From contig CACMQS010000001.1 in NCBI GenBank assembly GCA_902615845.1, positions 114,055-178,054 of the forward strand: a stretch of 64,000 bases of DNA. The letters are read 5' to 3'. Both the position numbers and the translations under genes were made by a program. Shown here one piece after another: positions 51,704 to 61,100 of the stretch (position 1 is the stretch's first letter; each line of letters begins with the position of its first letter). This stretch comes from an uncultured Alphaproteobacteria bacterium (GTDB taxonomy: Bacteria; Pseudomonadota; Alphaproteobacteria; HIMB59; GCA-002718135). Below the pieces are notes generated by a model. It did not search any database and was not told the DNA's origin. It saw only the letters and a list, made by a program, of their open reading frames with translations.

Positions 51704-53080
51704 TTAAATAGCTATATTGTATCTAAAATTTTTTTGGAAAGGAAAAATTGGTTTTTCCCTAAATAAATTTTTAATTCTTTTAAAATCTTGGGTAACAAAT
51801 CCATCTGTTAAAATCATAAAATTATCTGCTTTAAGTTTTTTAAGTTCTGGCGAAAGATATCCTGATTTTACAATCAATATTTTATATTTTTTTAAATTTA
51901 TATTTAATTCCCTAAAATCACTCAGATAATGAAAAGGTTTTCTATACTTAGTAAAAATTACTGTATTATTATTTGAGATTACAATTGCATTATCATTTTT
52001 TAGATAAAATTTATCAATTGAAATAGAAATTTTCTTTTTTGAGATACTATCTTTTATGACAATTTTTTTTTTTATATTTTTTAGCTCTCTAAAAATTTCT
52101 TCATTATAAATTCCTGCAAATAGAGTGTTCTCTATCTTGTTTTTAAATACGTGCTCTAATACATCAATTCTACTCCCCACTCCTCCTGCAGTTGGATTAT
52201 CTCCACTATCAGCTAAAATTGTAAATTTTTTATTATTAATTACATGAAAAATCTTATTTAACTTATAAGATTTCATATCATAAACTAAATTAAACCTATT
52301 ATTCCAATAACTTAGTGCTATTTTCTTACAAATTCTTTTACCGATATTAACATCTGTACAATTTACAATTGCAGAAGCTGTTGCCCTCTTAGTATCAGCC
52401 CAAACATATCCTATAAGTAAATTACAATCATTAATCCCATTCAATTTATTAAAAATATTAAGATTTTTATAAATTTTTTTACATGGCTCAACTATTGTAG
52501 ATGACATTTCGCCTGAAACTAAAACTGGTATTTTTTCCCAAATAATATGATTTTTTTTATTTTTTAATATTCCAGCTATTAACATTTTCAATGACCTTGA
52601 ATAAGTTTGCTTAACATCAATGTGTGGAGCCGTTTTATAAGCTGCAAAATAATCAATATTTTTTATAATTGTATCAGTCATCTGCCCGTGAAGGTCATAA
52701 GATAATGATATTTTACATTTTTTAGATACTTTAGAGCGAATTTTTCTAATAAAAAAACCTTCGGGATCACTAATACCTTTGACATACATCGCACCATGCA
52801 TGATTAGCAAAATACCATCAATAGGTTTTGATTTTATTAAATCATTTGTGATATTGTTAATTGTTTTTATAAAAAATTTTTTATCTACAGGTCCACCAGG
52901 CAAACTTCGATAAAATTTATTTGGTATAAATTTTACATTATTATGTTTGGAATATGGAAAATTTATATATTTTAAAAGTTTTTTTCCGCTTAAAACTTCA
53001 AAATCTTTTTTATTTTGTATTAATGTTGAATATGAGCAACATTCAGTACTAATACCGCAAATAAAAATTTTTTTTTTCAT
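51704..53080 (-). CDS. M81 family metallopeptidase (MlrC-like)
   Basis: A 458-residue MlrC-type protein. Zinc-ligand candidates lie in SLSYDLHGQMT and APHIDVKQT, and the conserved ILADSGDNPTAGGVGSRIDV belongs to the C-terminal domain. Known MlrC cleaves linearised microcystin and tetrapeptides; in other bacteria M81 proteins sit in amino-acid or amide catabolic loci. The N-terminal ISTECCSYSTL replaces the usual HETNTFSP, with the Glu retained. Here it is followed by sugar-acid enzymes on the same strand. Substrate unknown. Confidence 0.88.
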   Translation of the reverse strand: MKKKIFICGISTECCSYSTLIQNKKDFEVLSGKKLLKYINFPYSKHNNVKFIPNKFYRSLPGGPVDKKFFIKTINNITNDLIKSKPIDGILLIMHGAMYVKGISDPEGFFIRKIRSKVSKKCKISLSYDLHGQMTDTIIKNIDYFAAYKTAPHIDVKQTYSRSLKMLIAGILKNKKNHIIWEKIPVLVSGEMSSTIVEPCKKIYKNLNIFNKLNGINDCNLLIGYVWADTKRATASAIVNCTDVNIGKRICKKIALSYWNNRFNLVYDMKSYKLNKIFHVINNKKFTILADSGDNPTAGGVGSRIDVLEHVFKNKIENTLFAGIYNEEIFRELKNIKKKIVIKDSISKKKISISIDKFYLKNDNAIVISNNNTVIFTKYRKPFHYLSDFRELNINLKKYKILIVKSGYLSPELKKLKADNFMILTDGFVTQDFKRIKNLFREKPIFPFQKNFRYNIAI

Positions 53081-53084
53081 TAAA

Positions 53085-53420
53085 TTAACTTTTAATTAAA
53101 TCAATTTTGGAAGCTAATATAAAATCATTAACTGATAATCCATCTATTGCGTGAGTATGGACCATAACTAAACAATAACCCCATCCTATTGATATATCAG
53201 GATGATGACCTTCTTTTTCTGCTACTTCTCCTACTTCATTTGCAAATGATATAGCTTTTTTAAAATTACTAAATTTAAATTTTTTGAAAATCATTTCTTG
53301 ATTATCATTAACTGACCATTCATTGAGTTCAGACAAAAATTTGCTAATTTCTTGATAATCTAATTTAGGGGTGTTCCCATTGCATGGTTCACATTTTCCT
53401 GAAGATAAAGGTTTATTCAT
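53085..53420 (-). CDS. phhB: Pterin-4a-carbinolamine dehydratase (PCD/DCoH)
   Basis: A 111-residue pterin dehydratase that recycles 4a-hydroxytetrahydrobiopterin made by aromatic amino acid hydroxylases. The catalytic segment is EGHHPDISIGWGYCLVMVHTHAIDGL, with the His-His-Pro-Asp and later His. I take the ATG at 53420, which fits family N-termini (MNKPLSSGKCEPC); a GTG four codons upstream is possible. It overlaps the SMP-30 gene by eight bases. No phenylalanine hydroxylase gene is in the window. Confidence 0.92.
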   Translation of the reverse strand: MNKPLSSGKCEPCNGNTPKLDYQEISKFLSELNEWSVNDNQEMIFKKFKFSNFKKAISFANEVGEVAEKEGHHPDISIGWGYCLVMVHTHAIDGLSVNDFILASKIDLIKS

Positions 53421-54366
53421 AAAATCTTGCACCTTGTTGATTTAATTCGATAGAATATAAACTAGTTGTAGCTGTTATGTATAAAATATTTCCTTCCACT
53501 CCTCCAAATTCTAAATTTGATACTAATTCAGGAACAATGAATTGCCCAATTAATTCGTTTTGAGGATTAAAACATTTAATTGCTTTTCCAGCACTCGTCC
53601 AAACATTACCATCTTTATCGCATCTAAAACCATCAGAAAAAAAAGGTTTAAAATCATAAATTAATTTTCTATTCATAGGTATTCCATCAATCATATCATA
53701 AACATACAAATGTTTGATATTTTCTCCAGTATCAGCTACATATAATTTTTTTTCATCAGGTGATATCGCAATACCATTAGGTCTAATAAGATCGTCTATC
53801 ATTACTTTTAAATTGTTTGATTTAGGATCAAAAGAAAATACATTACATCCACCATATTCTTGTTCGCCAGGATAACCTTCATAATCTGATAAAATACCGT
53901 AAGGTGGATCTGTAAACCAAATTGTATCATCCGATTTAACAAATAGATCGTTTGGTGAGTTCAGTTTCTTACCATTATAACTATCAACTAAAACTTCCAC
54001 TTCTAAATTATCATTAGTTTTATAAATACATCTTCCTCCATGTGAACAAGAAATTACATTTTCTTCTTTATCAATAGTATTTCCATTACAATAATTTGAA
54101 GGATTTTTATATTCAGCAACAGAATCATTTGATAACTTTAACATTCTATTATTTGGTATATCGCTCCAGACCAATGTATCTAAATGAGGAATATATGCTG
54201 GTCCTTCGCCCCATAACATACCAGAAAAAATTTTCTTAACTTCAGTAGACTTTAGATAATTATTAAATTGATCAGTATTTTCTACATGATCATTATATTT
54301 ATTTTTGTAAGCAAAACTTGGATTTCTTGGATCTAAGTCAGCAGGTAACAAATTTTTTTTAGACAT
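53413..54366 (-). CDS. SMP-30/gluconolactonase-family lactonase
   Basis: A 317-residue six-bladed beta-propeller. It hydrolyses sugar lactones. The metal-site residues are seen in FSGMLWGEGPAYI (Glu), GKKLNSPNDLFVKSDDTIWFTDPPYG (Asn), RPNGIAISPDEKKLYVADTG (Asn) and FSDGFRCDKDGNVWTSAG (Asp). It has no signal peptide. The following hydroxyisobutyrate dehydrogenase-like gene is encoded upstream with a one-base gap, so the two probably share a sugar- or acid-degradation route. Confidence 0.9.
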   Translation of the reverse strand: MSKKNLLPADLDPRNPSFAYKNKYNDHVENTDQFNNYLKSTEVKKIFSGMLWGEGPAYIPHLDTLVWSDIPNNRMLKLSNDSVAEYKNPSNYCNGNTIDKEENVISCSHGGRCIYKTNDNLEVEVLVDSYNGKKLNSPNDLFVKSDDTIWFTDPPYGILSDYEGYPGEQEYGGCNVFSFDPKSNNLKVMIDDLIRPNGIAISPDEKKLYVADTGENIKHLYVYDMIDGIPMNRKLIYDFKPFFSDGFRCDKDGNVWTSAGKAIKCFNPQNELIGQFIVPELVSNLEFGGVEGNILYITATTSLYSIELNQQGARFYE

Positions 54367-54367
54367 A

Positions 54368-55303
54368 TTATACTTCTACACCTTTTTGTTTTTTTTGTTT
54401 ATCAATTAATTGTTTTGGGAAATTTTTTGCTCTTAATTTAATTTTAGCATCTTTTTCAATTAATTTAATAATACTAGTACTAAATGATCTTTCACCTAAA
54501 ATTTTCATACCTAGTTTAAACTTTTTACTTAGATAATTTCCTAGTTCTAATGTCAAATTTTTTCCAAGTTTATTAAAAAGATTTATATCTTTATTGACTA
54601 GATCCATTGTAAATCCAACATCATAACTACCTCCAAGTATGACCTTTGTTTCAGTTTCATTAACAAAACTATTTCCAGAGCTTATTTTTATTGCTTTATA
54701 AGTTAAACCTAAGTTAATTTTATTTTTTTTTGCAACACTCAGTGCTTCACCTATACCTACTAAATGTAATGAGGCTAAATAATTTGTAATTACTTTTAAT
54801 ATTGAAGCATTTCCAATTTTTCCACAATATAAAATTTCATGACCAAGCAATGATAAAACTGGGAAACATTTTTTAAAAGTTGATTTTTTGCCTGCAGCTA
54901 GAATAGATATATTTCCTGATTTTGCTCTGTGCTCTCCTCCAGTAATTGGACATTCTAATACTTTTCCACCTTTAGAAATAACTTTTTTGGATAAGCTAAT
55001 CATATCATTTTTATCTGTAGTACTCATCTCAATCCAGATGTGTTTGTTAGTTAAATATCTTAAAATAGTTTTTAGAACTTTGCTTACTGCTTTTGGTGAA
55101 GGTAAACAAGTTATTATAATATCACTTTTTTCAGTTAATTCTTTTAAAGTTTTACAAGGCTTGTTTTTTAAATTTTTTAATCTTGAATACGATTGATTAT
55201 TATTATCATACACAAATATATTGTTACTTGATTTTAATAAATTATTTGTAAGATTTGATCCAACATTGCCTATTCCTATGCAACCAATCGATACTGGCTT
55301 CAT
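54368..55303 (-). CDS. 3-hydroxyisobutyrate dehydrogenase-family enzyme
   Basis: A 311-residue NAD(P)-dependent beta-hydroxyacid dehydrogenase. N-terminal GCIGIGNVGSNL nucleotide motif, a catalytic-type ECPITGGEHRAKSGNI segment (substrate-binding Gly/Thr/Gly), and the catalytic Lys in GNASILKVITNYLASL. Likely members include tartronate semialdehyde reductase, 3-hydroxyisobutyrate dehydrogenase and glyoxylate reductase. It overlaps the MBL gene by four bases, linking it to the housekeeping cluster upstream. Confidence 0.9.
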   Translation of the reverse strand: MKPVSIGCIGIGNVGSNLTNNLLKSSNNIFVYDNNNQSYSRLKNLKNKPCKTLKELTEKSDIIITCLPSPKAVSKVLKTILRYLTNKHIWIEMSTTDKNDMISLSKKVISKGGKVLECPITGGEHRAKSGNISILAAGKKSTFKKCFPVLSLLGHEILYCGKIGNASILKVITNYLASLHLVGIGEALSVAKKNKINLGLTYKAIKISSGNSFVNETETKVILGGSYDVGFTMDLVNKDINLFNKLGKNLTLELGNYLSKKFKLGMKILGERSFSTSIIKLIEKDAKIKLRAKNFPKQLIDKQKKQKGVEV

Positions 55304-56052
55304 ATATCAATAATCATACCATCATATCCAGGTTTTACATTTGGTGGACACTTTGTTATTAATTCTTTTTCATCTAGTAAAGCTGTCATATGAGTAAAAA
55401 TAGTTTGTTTAGGTTTAATATATGAAATGAAATCCATTATTTGATCAAATCCAGCATGAGCGGGATGAGTATCTTGTCTTAACAAACCAACTATCCATAA
55501 ATCTAGATTTTTTAATTTATCAATATCTTGATTATAAAATTTTTTTAAATCTGTAGAATATGCAAAATTACCAATCTTGTATGTTTGAACATCAATTGAT
55601 CCATGATTATGCTTAAATGTTTCAATATTTATATTTTGAAAATTTATACTAGAATTTAATTCTTTAATTTCCATAAATGGTAAATAATCTTTTTCTCCTT
55701 TAAAAATGTATTTATAATTTGTCTCCATCTCAGAAATCATTTCTATTGGCATATATGCAGGTATAATTTTTTTATTTATTAAAGACATTGCTCTCATATC
55801 TGGTACTCCTGATGTATGATCAGAATGAATATGCGTATAAAGCACTGCATCAATATTTGTACATTTAGCATTATAAAGTTGCTGTCTAAGATCTGGGCTA
55901 GTATCAATTAAAATATTTGTATTTTTATATTCAATAAGTACCGATGATCTTGTTCTAAAATTTCTTTTATTATTAAGATCAATATTACCATGTCTATTCC
56001 ATGCTAAAGGTGAACCAAAAGATCCTCCGCAACCTAAAATTGTTATTTTCAT
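55300..56052 (-). CDS. Metallo-beta-lactamase-fold hydrolase, PhnP/TatD-operon type
   Basis: A 250-residue MBL-fold enzyme with zinc motif YTHIHSDHTSG and N-terminal GCGGSFGSPL; the DTSPDLRQQL segment is typical of PhnP-like phosphodiesterases of this group, which commonly follow tatD in Alphaproteobacteria. Substrate is not known; related PhnP acts on cyclic phosphodiesters. The start overlaps the tatD stop by one base. Confidence 0.9.
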   Translation of the reverse strand: MKITILGCGGSFGSPLAWNRHGNIDLNNKRNFRTRSSVLIEYKNTNILIDTSPDLRQQLYNAKCTNIDAVLYTHIHSDHTSGVPDMRAMSLINKKIIPAYMPIEMISEMETNYKYIFKGEKDYLPFMEIKELNSSINFQNINIETFKHNHGSIDVQTYKIGNFAYSTDLKKFYNQDIDKLKNLDLWIVGLLRQDTHPAHAGFDQIMDFISYIKPKQTIFTHMTALLDEKELITKCPPNVKPGYDGMIIDI

Positions 56053-56834
56053 TACAGATAATTATCTCTTTTAGCTTTCGTAAACAAATTAAAAAAATTA
56101 TTATCAGTGATTTTTTCGAACTCTTCTAAGGATAATTTAAAAAATTTTGCCAAATATTCAGCTGTATATTTTACAAAAGATGGCTCATTAACTTTACCCC
56201 TCATTGGCTCAGGTGCTAAAAAAGGACTATCAGTTTCAATAAGTATAGAATCTAAAGGAGCATTCTTAATTATATCTCTTAAATTTGATGCATTTTTAAA
56301 TGTTATTATTCCAGAAATTGAAATGTAGTAGTTATTCTCTAAACAAAAATTTAATAGTTGATTTGAACCAGTGAAACAGTGAAAAATTAGTTTTAAATTA
56401 TTTGATTTATAATTTTTTAAAATATCTACAATTTCTTTTTCAGAATTTCTTTGATGAATAATAATTGGTAATGAATGCTTTATTGAAGCTTCAATATGAG
56501 TTTCAAAGACTTGTGTTTGTTCTTTGAGAAATTGATCACTGTGATACAAGTCAATACCTGTTTCGCCTATTCCTATTACTTTTTCGTTATTACAGTATTG
56601 ATCAAAGTTTTGTAATTCAATTTGGTTCATTAATTGAACATCACTTGGATGAAGTCCATATGAAAGATAAATAGAATTATAATTTTTTATTAAATTTAAA
56701 TGATCCTGGAAATCTTCAGGCTTGGTATTGATTGATAATATTGAACTAATATTATTTTTTTTAGAATTATTAATTATATTCTCAAAATTTTCTGATAATT
56801 TTTTAAAATTTAAATGACAATGTGAGTCAATCAT
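56052..56834 (-). CDS. tatD: TatD family DNase
   Basis: A 260-residue TatD-type metal-dependent 3'-5' exonuclease/DNase. N-terminal metal ligands in MIDSHCHLNF (H4 and H6), Glu in VIGIGETGIDLYH, His in IIHQRNSEKEI, and a late Asp in LIETDSPFLAPEPMRGK. It takes part in DNA repair and in clearance of damaged nucleic acid. It overlaps metG by eight bases; the order metG-tatD-MBL is the common alphaproteobacterial one. Confidence 0.95.
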   Translation of the reverse strand: MIDSHCHLNFKKLSENFENIINNSKKNNISSILSINTKPEDFQDHLNLIKNYNSIYLSYGLHPSDVQLMNQIELQNFDQYCNNEKVIGIGETGIDLYHSDQFLKEQTQVFETHIEASIKHSLPIIIHQRNSEKEIVDILKNYKSNNLKLIFHCFTGSNQLLNFCLENNYYISISGIITFKNASNLRDIIKNAPLDSILIETDSPFLAPEPMRGKVNEPSFVKYTAEYLAKFFKLSLEEFEKITDNNFFNLFTKAKRDNYL

Positions 56835-58344
56835 TCAATATTCTTGGAAATATTGGTTCTGGATTATTTATTTTTATATTTTGATTGATTAATTGAGTGA
56901 AATTCTCAAATTTATTATCCATATTATAGTTAAAAATATTTAGAATTTTTTTAGAACTAGTTGGTATTATTGGATAGAGCATAATAGCTGATTTAATAAT
57001 TATGTTAGAAACGATATATAAAACTTCTTCCATTCTAATTTTATTTGTTTTTTTTAGTGCCCATGGTGCTTGATTGTCAACATATGCGTTACCAGAAGAT
57101 ATTAACTCCAAGACAGACTTAATAGCTTTATCAATTTGTTGATTATTCATAAATTGACAATATTCATCAAATTTATTTTGAAGAATATTAATTAAATCCT
57201 GATCTTCATTAGTTAAATTTTCTGTTGGTTTTAGTAAAGAATCATTATTTTTTACAGCAAATGATGAAATTCTCTGTACTAAATTACCAAAATTATTAGA
57301 TAGATCTGCGTTAATTCTATTTGCGATTGCTTTTTTTGAAAAATCTCCATCATTTCCAAAGGGTACCTCTCTAAATAAAAAAAACCTAATTTGATCCAAG
57401 CCATATTCATTAATAATTTCGTAAGGATCAATGACATTACCAAGTGATTTAGAAATTTTTTGCCCTTCATTAGTCCACCAACCGTGCGCAAATATTCTTT
57501 TAGGAGGTTCGATACCCGCAGCCATTAAAAAAGCTGGCCAATACACTGCATGAAATCTTAATATATCTTTTCCTACAATGTGTGTTGCAGGCCAAAATTT
57601 CTTGTAATTATTATTATTTTTATCTGGATAACCAATTGCAGTTAGATAATTACATAATGCATCAATCCAAACATACATCACATGCTTAGAATTATTTGGC
57701 ACTGGCACGCCCCAATTAAAAGTTGTTCTTGAAATAGACAGATCTTTTAATCCACCTTTAATAAAACTTAATACTTCATTATATCGCGTTTTAGGTAGGA
57801 TTGATTCTGGATTTTTTTCATAATAATTGATCAACTTATCTTGCCATTCTGAAAGCTTAAAAAAATAACTCTCCTCCTTAACCCACTCTACAGGTGATCC
57901 ATTATCCGTAACATATTTACCATCAATCTTTTTTAATTCATTTTCTAAATAAAATGCTTCATCTCTAACTGAGTACCAACCTTCATAATTTGAAAGATAT
58001 ATTTGATTATTTTTTTCTAATTGCTTCCAAAGTTCTTGTGCAGCTTTAATATGCCTTTCTTCAGTGGTTCTTATGAAATCATCTATTTCACATCCTAAAA
58101 AAGGTATTAAATTAATAAAATTGATTGATAGTTTATCCACAAATTCTTTTGGTTTTAAGTTTGAATTAATAGCAGCTTTTTCTACTTTTTGCCCATGCTC
58201 GTCTGTTCCTGTTAAAAAGAATACATTGTTTCCTAATAATTTATTATACCTTGCAATAATATCGCAAGCTATACTCGTATAAGCATGACCTATATGAGGA
58301 ATATCATTAGTGTAGTAAATTGGTGTAGTTATATAAAAATTCAT
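56827..58344 (-). CDS. metG: Methionyl-tRNA synthetase
   Basis: A 505-residue class I aminoacyl-tRNA synthetase charging tRNA-Met. The HIGH-type motif is in TPIYYTNDIPHIGHAYTS, the Met-pocket TGTDEHGQKVEKAA is conserved, and the KMSKS-type loop reads QKISKSLGNVIDP. It lacks the C-terminal tRNA-binding (EMAP-like) domain, which is normal for this alphaproteobacterial form. It starts three bases after the holB stop. Confidence 0.97.
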   Translation of the reverse strand: MNFYITTPIYYTNDIPHIGHAYTSIACDIIARYNKLLGNNVFFLTGTDEHGQKVEKAAINSNLKPKEFVDKLSINFINLIPFLGCEIDDFIRTTEERHIKAAQELWKQLEKNNQIYLSNYEGWYSVRDEAFYLENELKKIDGKYVTDNGSPVEWVKEESYFFKLSEWQDKLINYYEKNPESILPKTRYNEVLSFIKGGLKDLSISRTTFNWGVPVPNNSKHVMYVWIDALCNYLTAIGYPDKNNNNYKKFWPATHIVGKDILRFHAVYWPAFLMAAGIEPPKRIFAHGWWTNEGQKISKSLGNVIDPYEIINEYGLDQIRFFLFREVPFGNDGDFSKKAIANRINADLSNNFGNLVQRISSFAVKNNDSLLKPTENLTNEDQDLINILQNKFDEYCQFMNNQQIDKAIKSVLELISSGNAYVDNQAPWALKKTNKIRMEEVLYIVSNIIIKSAIMLYPIIPTSSKKILNIFNYNMDNKFENFTQLINQNIKINNPEPIFPRILND

Positions 58345-58346
58345 TT

Positions 58347-59330
58347 TTATTGAGTTAAAAAATTTAATATAAATATTTTCTTATCAAGATTTAAACTAAA
58401 TAATTCTTTTTGGTTATTAGTTAAATAATCAAATCTATCAATAAGATTTTTTTGGGTAAGATTTGCAGATAAAGACTCTAACTCTAGATAATTTGGAATA
58501 TTAACTAAGCTTTTATCATCTCTGTTTACTTTAAGCTTATTAGCAACAATTAGAATAAATTTAAGCATTGATAAATAATTATTAAATTCATCATTAGTAA
58601 GTTTTGATAATATATTTGATAAATTTATTTTATCATCATTTAGATCATTTGATAAAAGACATTTAATTGATAATTGGAAAATATCCAAGAAATCATTATT
58701 GTAATAAAGAATAGTGGTTCCTGGTGAACCATACGTTAATTTAAAGTAAAAATTTATCTCTTCATTAGATATTTCATCGATATTATTTTTTATGATATTA
58801 GTAAAATCATTTAAATTATGAGTATTAAATTTAATTTTTAAACATCTTGATCTGATTGTTGGTAAAAGTAATGAAATCTGATTTGATAATAAAAAAATAT
58901 ATGTATTTTCTTTTGGTTCTTCTAATATCTTAAGCATACTATTTGCAGAATTAATGTTTAAATAATCTGCAGAATCAACAATAACTATTTTAGAAGAATT
59001 TTGAATTATTGATGTTGAATTTAAAAATATTTTTAGTCTTCTAATTTGATCAATTGTTATATTAGATTTAATTTTTCCAGTTTTACTATCAATTTCTTTC
59101 TCAATTATTTTTATATTTGGATGTGTATTATTTTTAAATAAATTTAAGTGATGATCAATATTATTATCTTTAAATTCTATATTTAAAATATTATTAACTA
59201 ATTTGTTAAGAAAAGTTCTTTTACCTATACCACTCAAGCCATGAATTAAAATTGAATTCGGAAGATTATTCGATTTATATCTATTAACAAGATCACTATA
59301 TTCTTTTTGAAAACCTATTAATTTAACCAT
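58347..59330 (-). CDS. holB: DNA polymerase III delta-prime subunit
   Basis: A 327-residue clamp-loader subunit. The modified P-loop GLSGIGKRT is at residues 31-39, sensor-type motif NSANSMLKILEEPKENT follows near 135, and SNQISLLLPTIRSRC lies near 160. Delta-prime helps load the beta clamp with delta and tau/gamma. The zinc-module Cys residues found in E. coli HolB are not seen here, a common loss. It follows tmk by three bases. Confidence 0.92.
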   Translation of the reverse strand: MVKLIGFQKEYSDLVNRYKSNNLPNSILIHGLSGIGKRTFLNKLVNNILNIEFKDNNIDHHLNLFKNNTHPNIKIIEKEIDSKTGKIKSNITIDQIRRLKIFLNSTSIIQNSSKIVIVDSADYLNINSANSMLKILEEPKENTYIFLLSNQISLLLPTIRSRCLKIKFNTHNLNDFTNIIKNNIDEISNEEINFYFKLTYGSPGTTILYYNNDFLDIFQLSIKCLLSNDLNDDKINLSNILSKLTNDEFNNYLSMLKFILIVANKLKVNRDDKSLVNIPNYLELESLSANLTQKNLIDRFDYLTNNQKELFSLNLDKKIFILNFLTQ

Positions 59331-59333
59331 TAA

Positions 59334-59945
59334 CTATAAATTTAATTTTTTAATAATATTTTTATGAATAATATCTTTAGATAATGACGCATCCACCATA
59401 ATGTATCTTTTTGGATTTGCTATTTTTTTGTAACCTTGGATTACTGCTTGATGAAATAATAAGTTAGATTTATCATACTTATTTTTAACTTTTCTTTGTT
59501 TTAGTCGTTTTATTATTTCTTTTGGGTTGATTTGAAAAATAAAAGTATAATCAGGAAAGAAATTATTTAAAAGATCTTTATGTAGTTTTTGAGCTTTTTT
59601 AATACCAAATTTGTTTACATATCCTTGATAGACAAAAGAGGAATCTGCATATCGATCTGAAATGACTATTTTACCTTTTTTTAGATTAGGAATAATTACT
59701 TCATTAATATGATTTGACCTAGCTGCCATAAGAAGGAGCAGTTCTTCTAGATTATTAATCTTAGACTTATTATTCAAAATTATTTTTCTTAATTTTTCTG
59801 CAAAATCAGTTCCTCCAGGTTCTCTGGATATAATAAAAGGAATATTATTTTTTTTAAAATATTTTGATAATAGCAATATTTGAGATGACTTTCCACTAGC
59901 CTCAGGTCCTTCAAAGCTAATAAATAAACCTTTATTTGATTTCAT
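59334..59945 (-). CDS. tmk: Thymidylate kinase
   Basis: A 203-residue dTMP kinase (dTMP to dTDP). The P-loop is at residues 13-20 (GPEASGKS), the DRY motif in VISDRYADSSFVYQGY, and a basic lid region near residues 145-155. It overlaps the carboxypeptidase gene by 14 bases. Sequence and length are normal. Confidence 0.96.
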   Translation of the reverse strand: MKSNKGLFISFEGPEASGKSSQILLLSKYFKKNNIPFIISREPGGTDFAEKLRKIILNNKSKINNLEELLLLMAARSNHINEVIIPNLKKGKIVISDRYADSSFVYQGYVNKFGIKKAQKLHKDLLNNFFPDYTFIFQINPKEIIKRLKQRKVKNKYDKSNLLFHQAVIQGYKKIANPKRYIMVDASLSKDIIHKNIIKKLNL

Positions 59946-61065
59946 CTAAACTTCTTCCAAAAATTAAGTATTTTGCTGAAGCAAAAACTTTAAATAAAGG
60001 ATTGATTTCAGATACATCTTTTTCAGCAATAAGGGCTATTTCTATTTTTGGCTTTCCATCTATATCAATTATTAATTTTCCTAATGAATCACCTTTTTTA
60101 ATTGGGGCAGAAATAGGTTTTGTATATTCAATAGATGAATTCATTAATTGAATTTGATCAAATGATAATGTTGATACTAATTTTTGTGAACTAATTAAAT
60201 TAATACTACTCTCACTGCCCAGCCATACATCTACTTCTTTAATAAATTGATTTTTTTCAACTAAAGTTTGTTGAGAAGTTTGATTGAATGCCCAATTTAT
60301 TAAATTAGATGACTCATTTAACCTTGATCTTGAGCTATTTGTTCCGTTTATAACAACTGTAATCCTTCTATCATTCCTTAAAGCTGTAGCAGCTATTCCC
60401 CACCCAGATTCTTTTGTAAAACCTGTTTTTAAACCATCAGCTCCTTGCACTTGATATAAAAGTTTATTTCTATTTGGTTGAGTAATATCATTATAAGTAA
60501 ATTCTTCCATTTTAAAATATGTATAAAGATTTGGAAAATCCCTAATTATTGCATTTGAAAGAATTGCAATATCTTTGACAGTAGAATAATGATTATCATC
60601 AGGCCAGCCAGATGAATTAACAAAATTTGTATTTGTCATTCCTAAGCGTTCAGCATATACATTCATAAGTTTAGCAAAATCTTCTTCAGTACCACCTAAA
60701 CATTCTGCTAAAGCTATAGAAGCATCATTTCCAGACTGAACAATTATACCTTTTAATAAATCATCCACCGATACATTTTCATCTATCTCTAAAAATGTTC
60801 TGGAACCTCCCTTTTTATAAGCTTTAGGGGACACTCTACATTCATTAGAAATTGCAAAATTGGAATTCTTAATTCTATCAAATGCAACATAAACGGTCAT
60901 AATCTTTGTCATTGAAGCAGGTATAACTTTTGAATTAGAATTTTTTTCAAAAAGTACTTCATTGGTATCAAAATCAATAACAACTGCTTGGTCTGCCTTT
61001 GTATCAATAGCGTAAAGTTTTAAAGAAATTATAAAAAATAAAAGTAAGCTAAAAAATTTTACCAT
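59932..61065 (-). CDS. D-alanyl-D-alanine carboxypeptidase (PBP5/6, S11)
   Basis: A 377-residue penicillin-binding protein with signal peptide (residues 1-20). The catalytic SxxK is S51-M-T-K54 (PASMTKIMT), SxN is in QSGNDASIAL (near 112), and KTG in DGLKTGFTKESG (near 214). The C-terminal beta-domain is present, ending in an amphipathic region that anchors the protein to the inner membrane. It trims pentapeptides in the cell wall and lies beside rlpA and mltB, both wall enzymes. Confidence 0.95.
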   Translation of the reverse strand: MVKFFSLLLFFIISLKLYAIDTKADQAVVIDFDTNEVLFEKNSNSKVIPASMTKIMTVYVAFDRIKNSNFAISNECRVSPKAYKKGGSRTFLEIDENVSVDDLLKGIIVQSGNDASIALAECLGGTEEDFAKLMNVYAERLGMTNTNFVNSSGWPDDNHYSTVKDIAILSNAIIRDFPNLYTYFKMEEFTYNDITQPNRNKLLYQVQGADGLKTGFTKESGWGIAATALRNDRRITVVINGTNSSRSRLNESSNLINWAFNQTSQQTLVEKNQFIKEVDVWLGSESSINLISSQKLVSTLSFDQIQLMNSSIEYTKPISAPIKKGDSLGKLIIDIDGKPKIEIALIAEKDVSEINPLFKVFASAKYLIFGRSLDEIK

Positions 61066-61100
61066 AAGTATTAATAATTCTTAATTATGACCTTTATTTG

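Noticed and set aside
54888..55196. Plus-strand open frame of about 102 codons.
   Set aside because: Antisense to the hydroxyisobutyrate dehydrogenase-family gene, whose motifs are all conserved.
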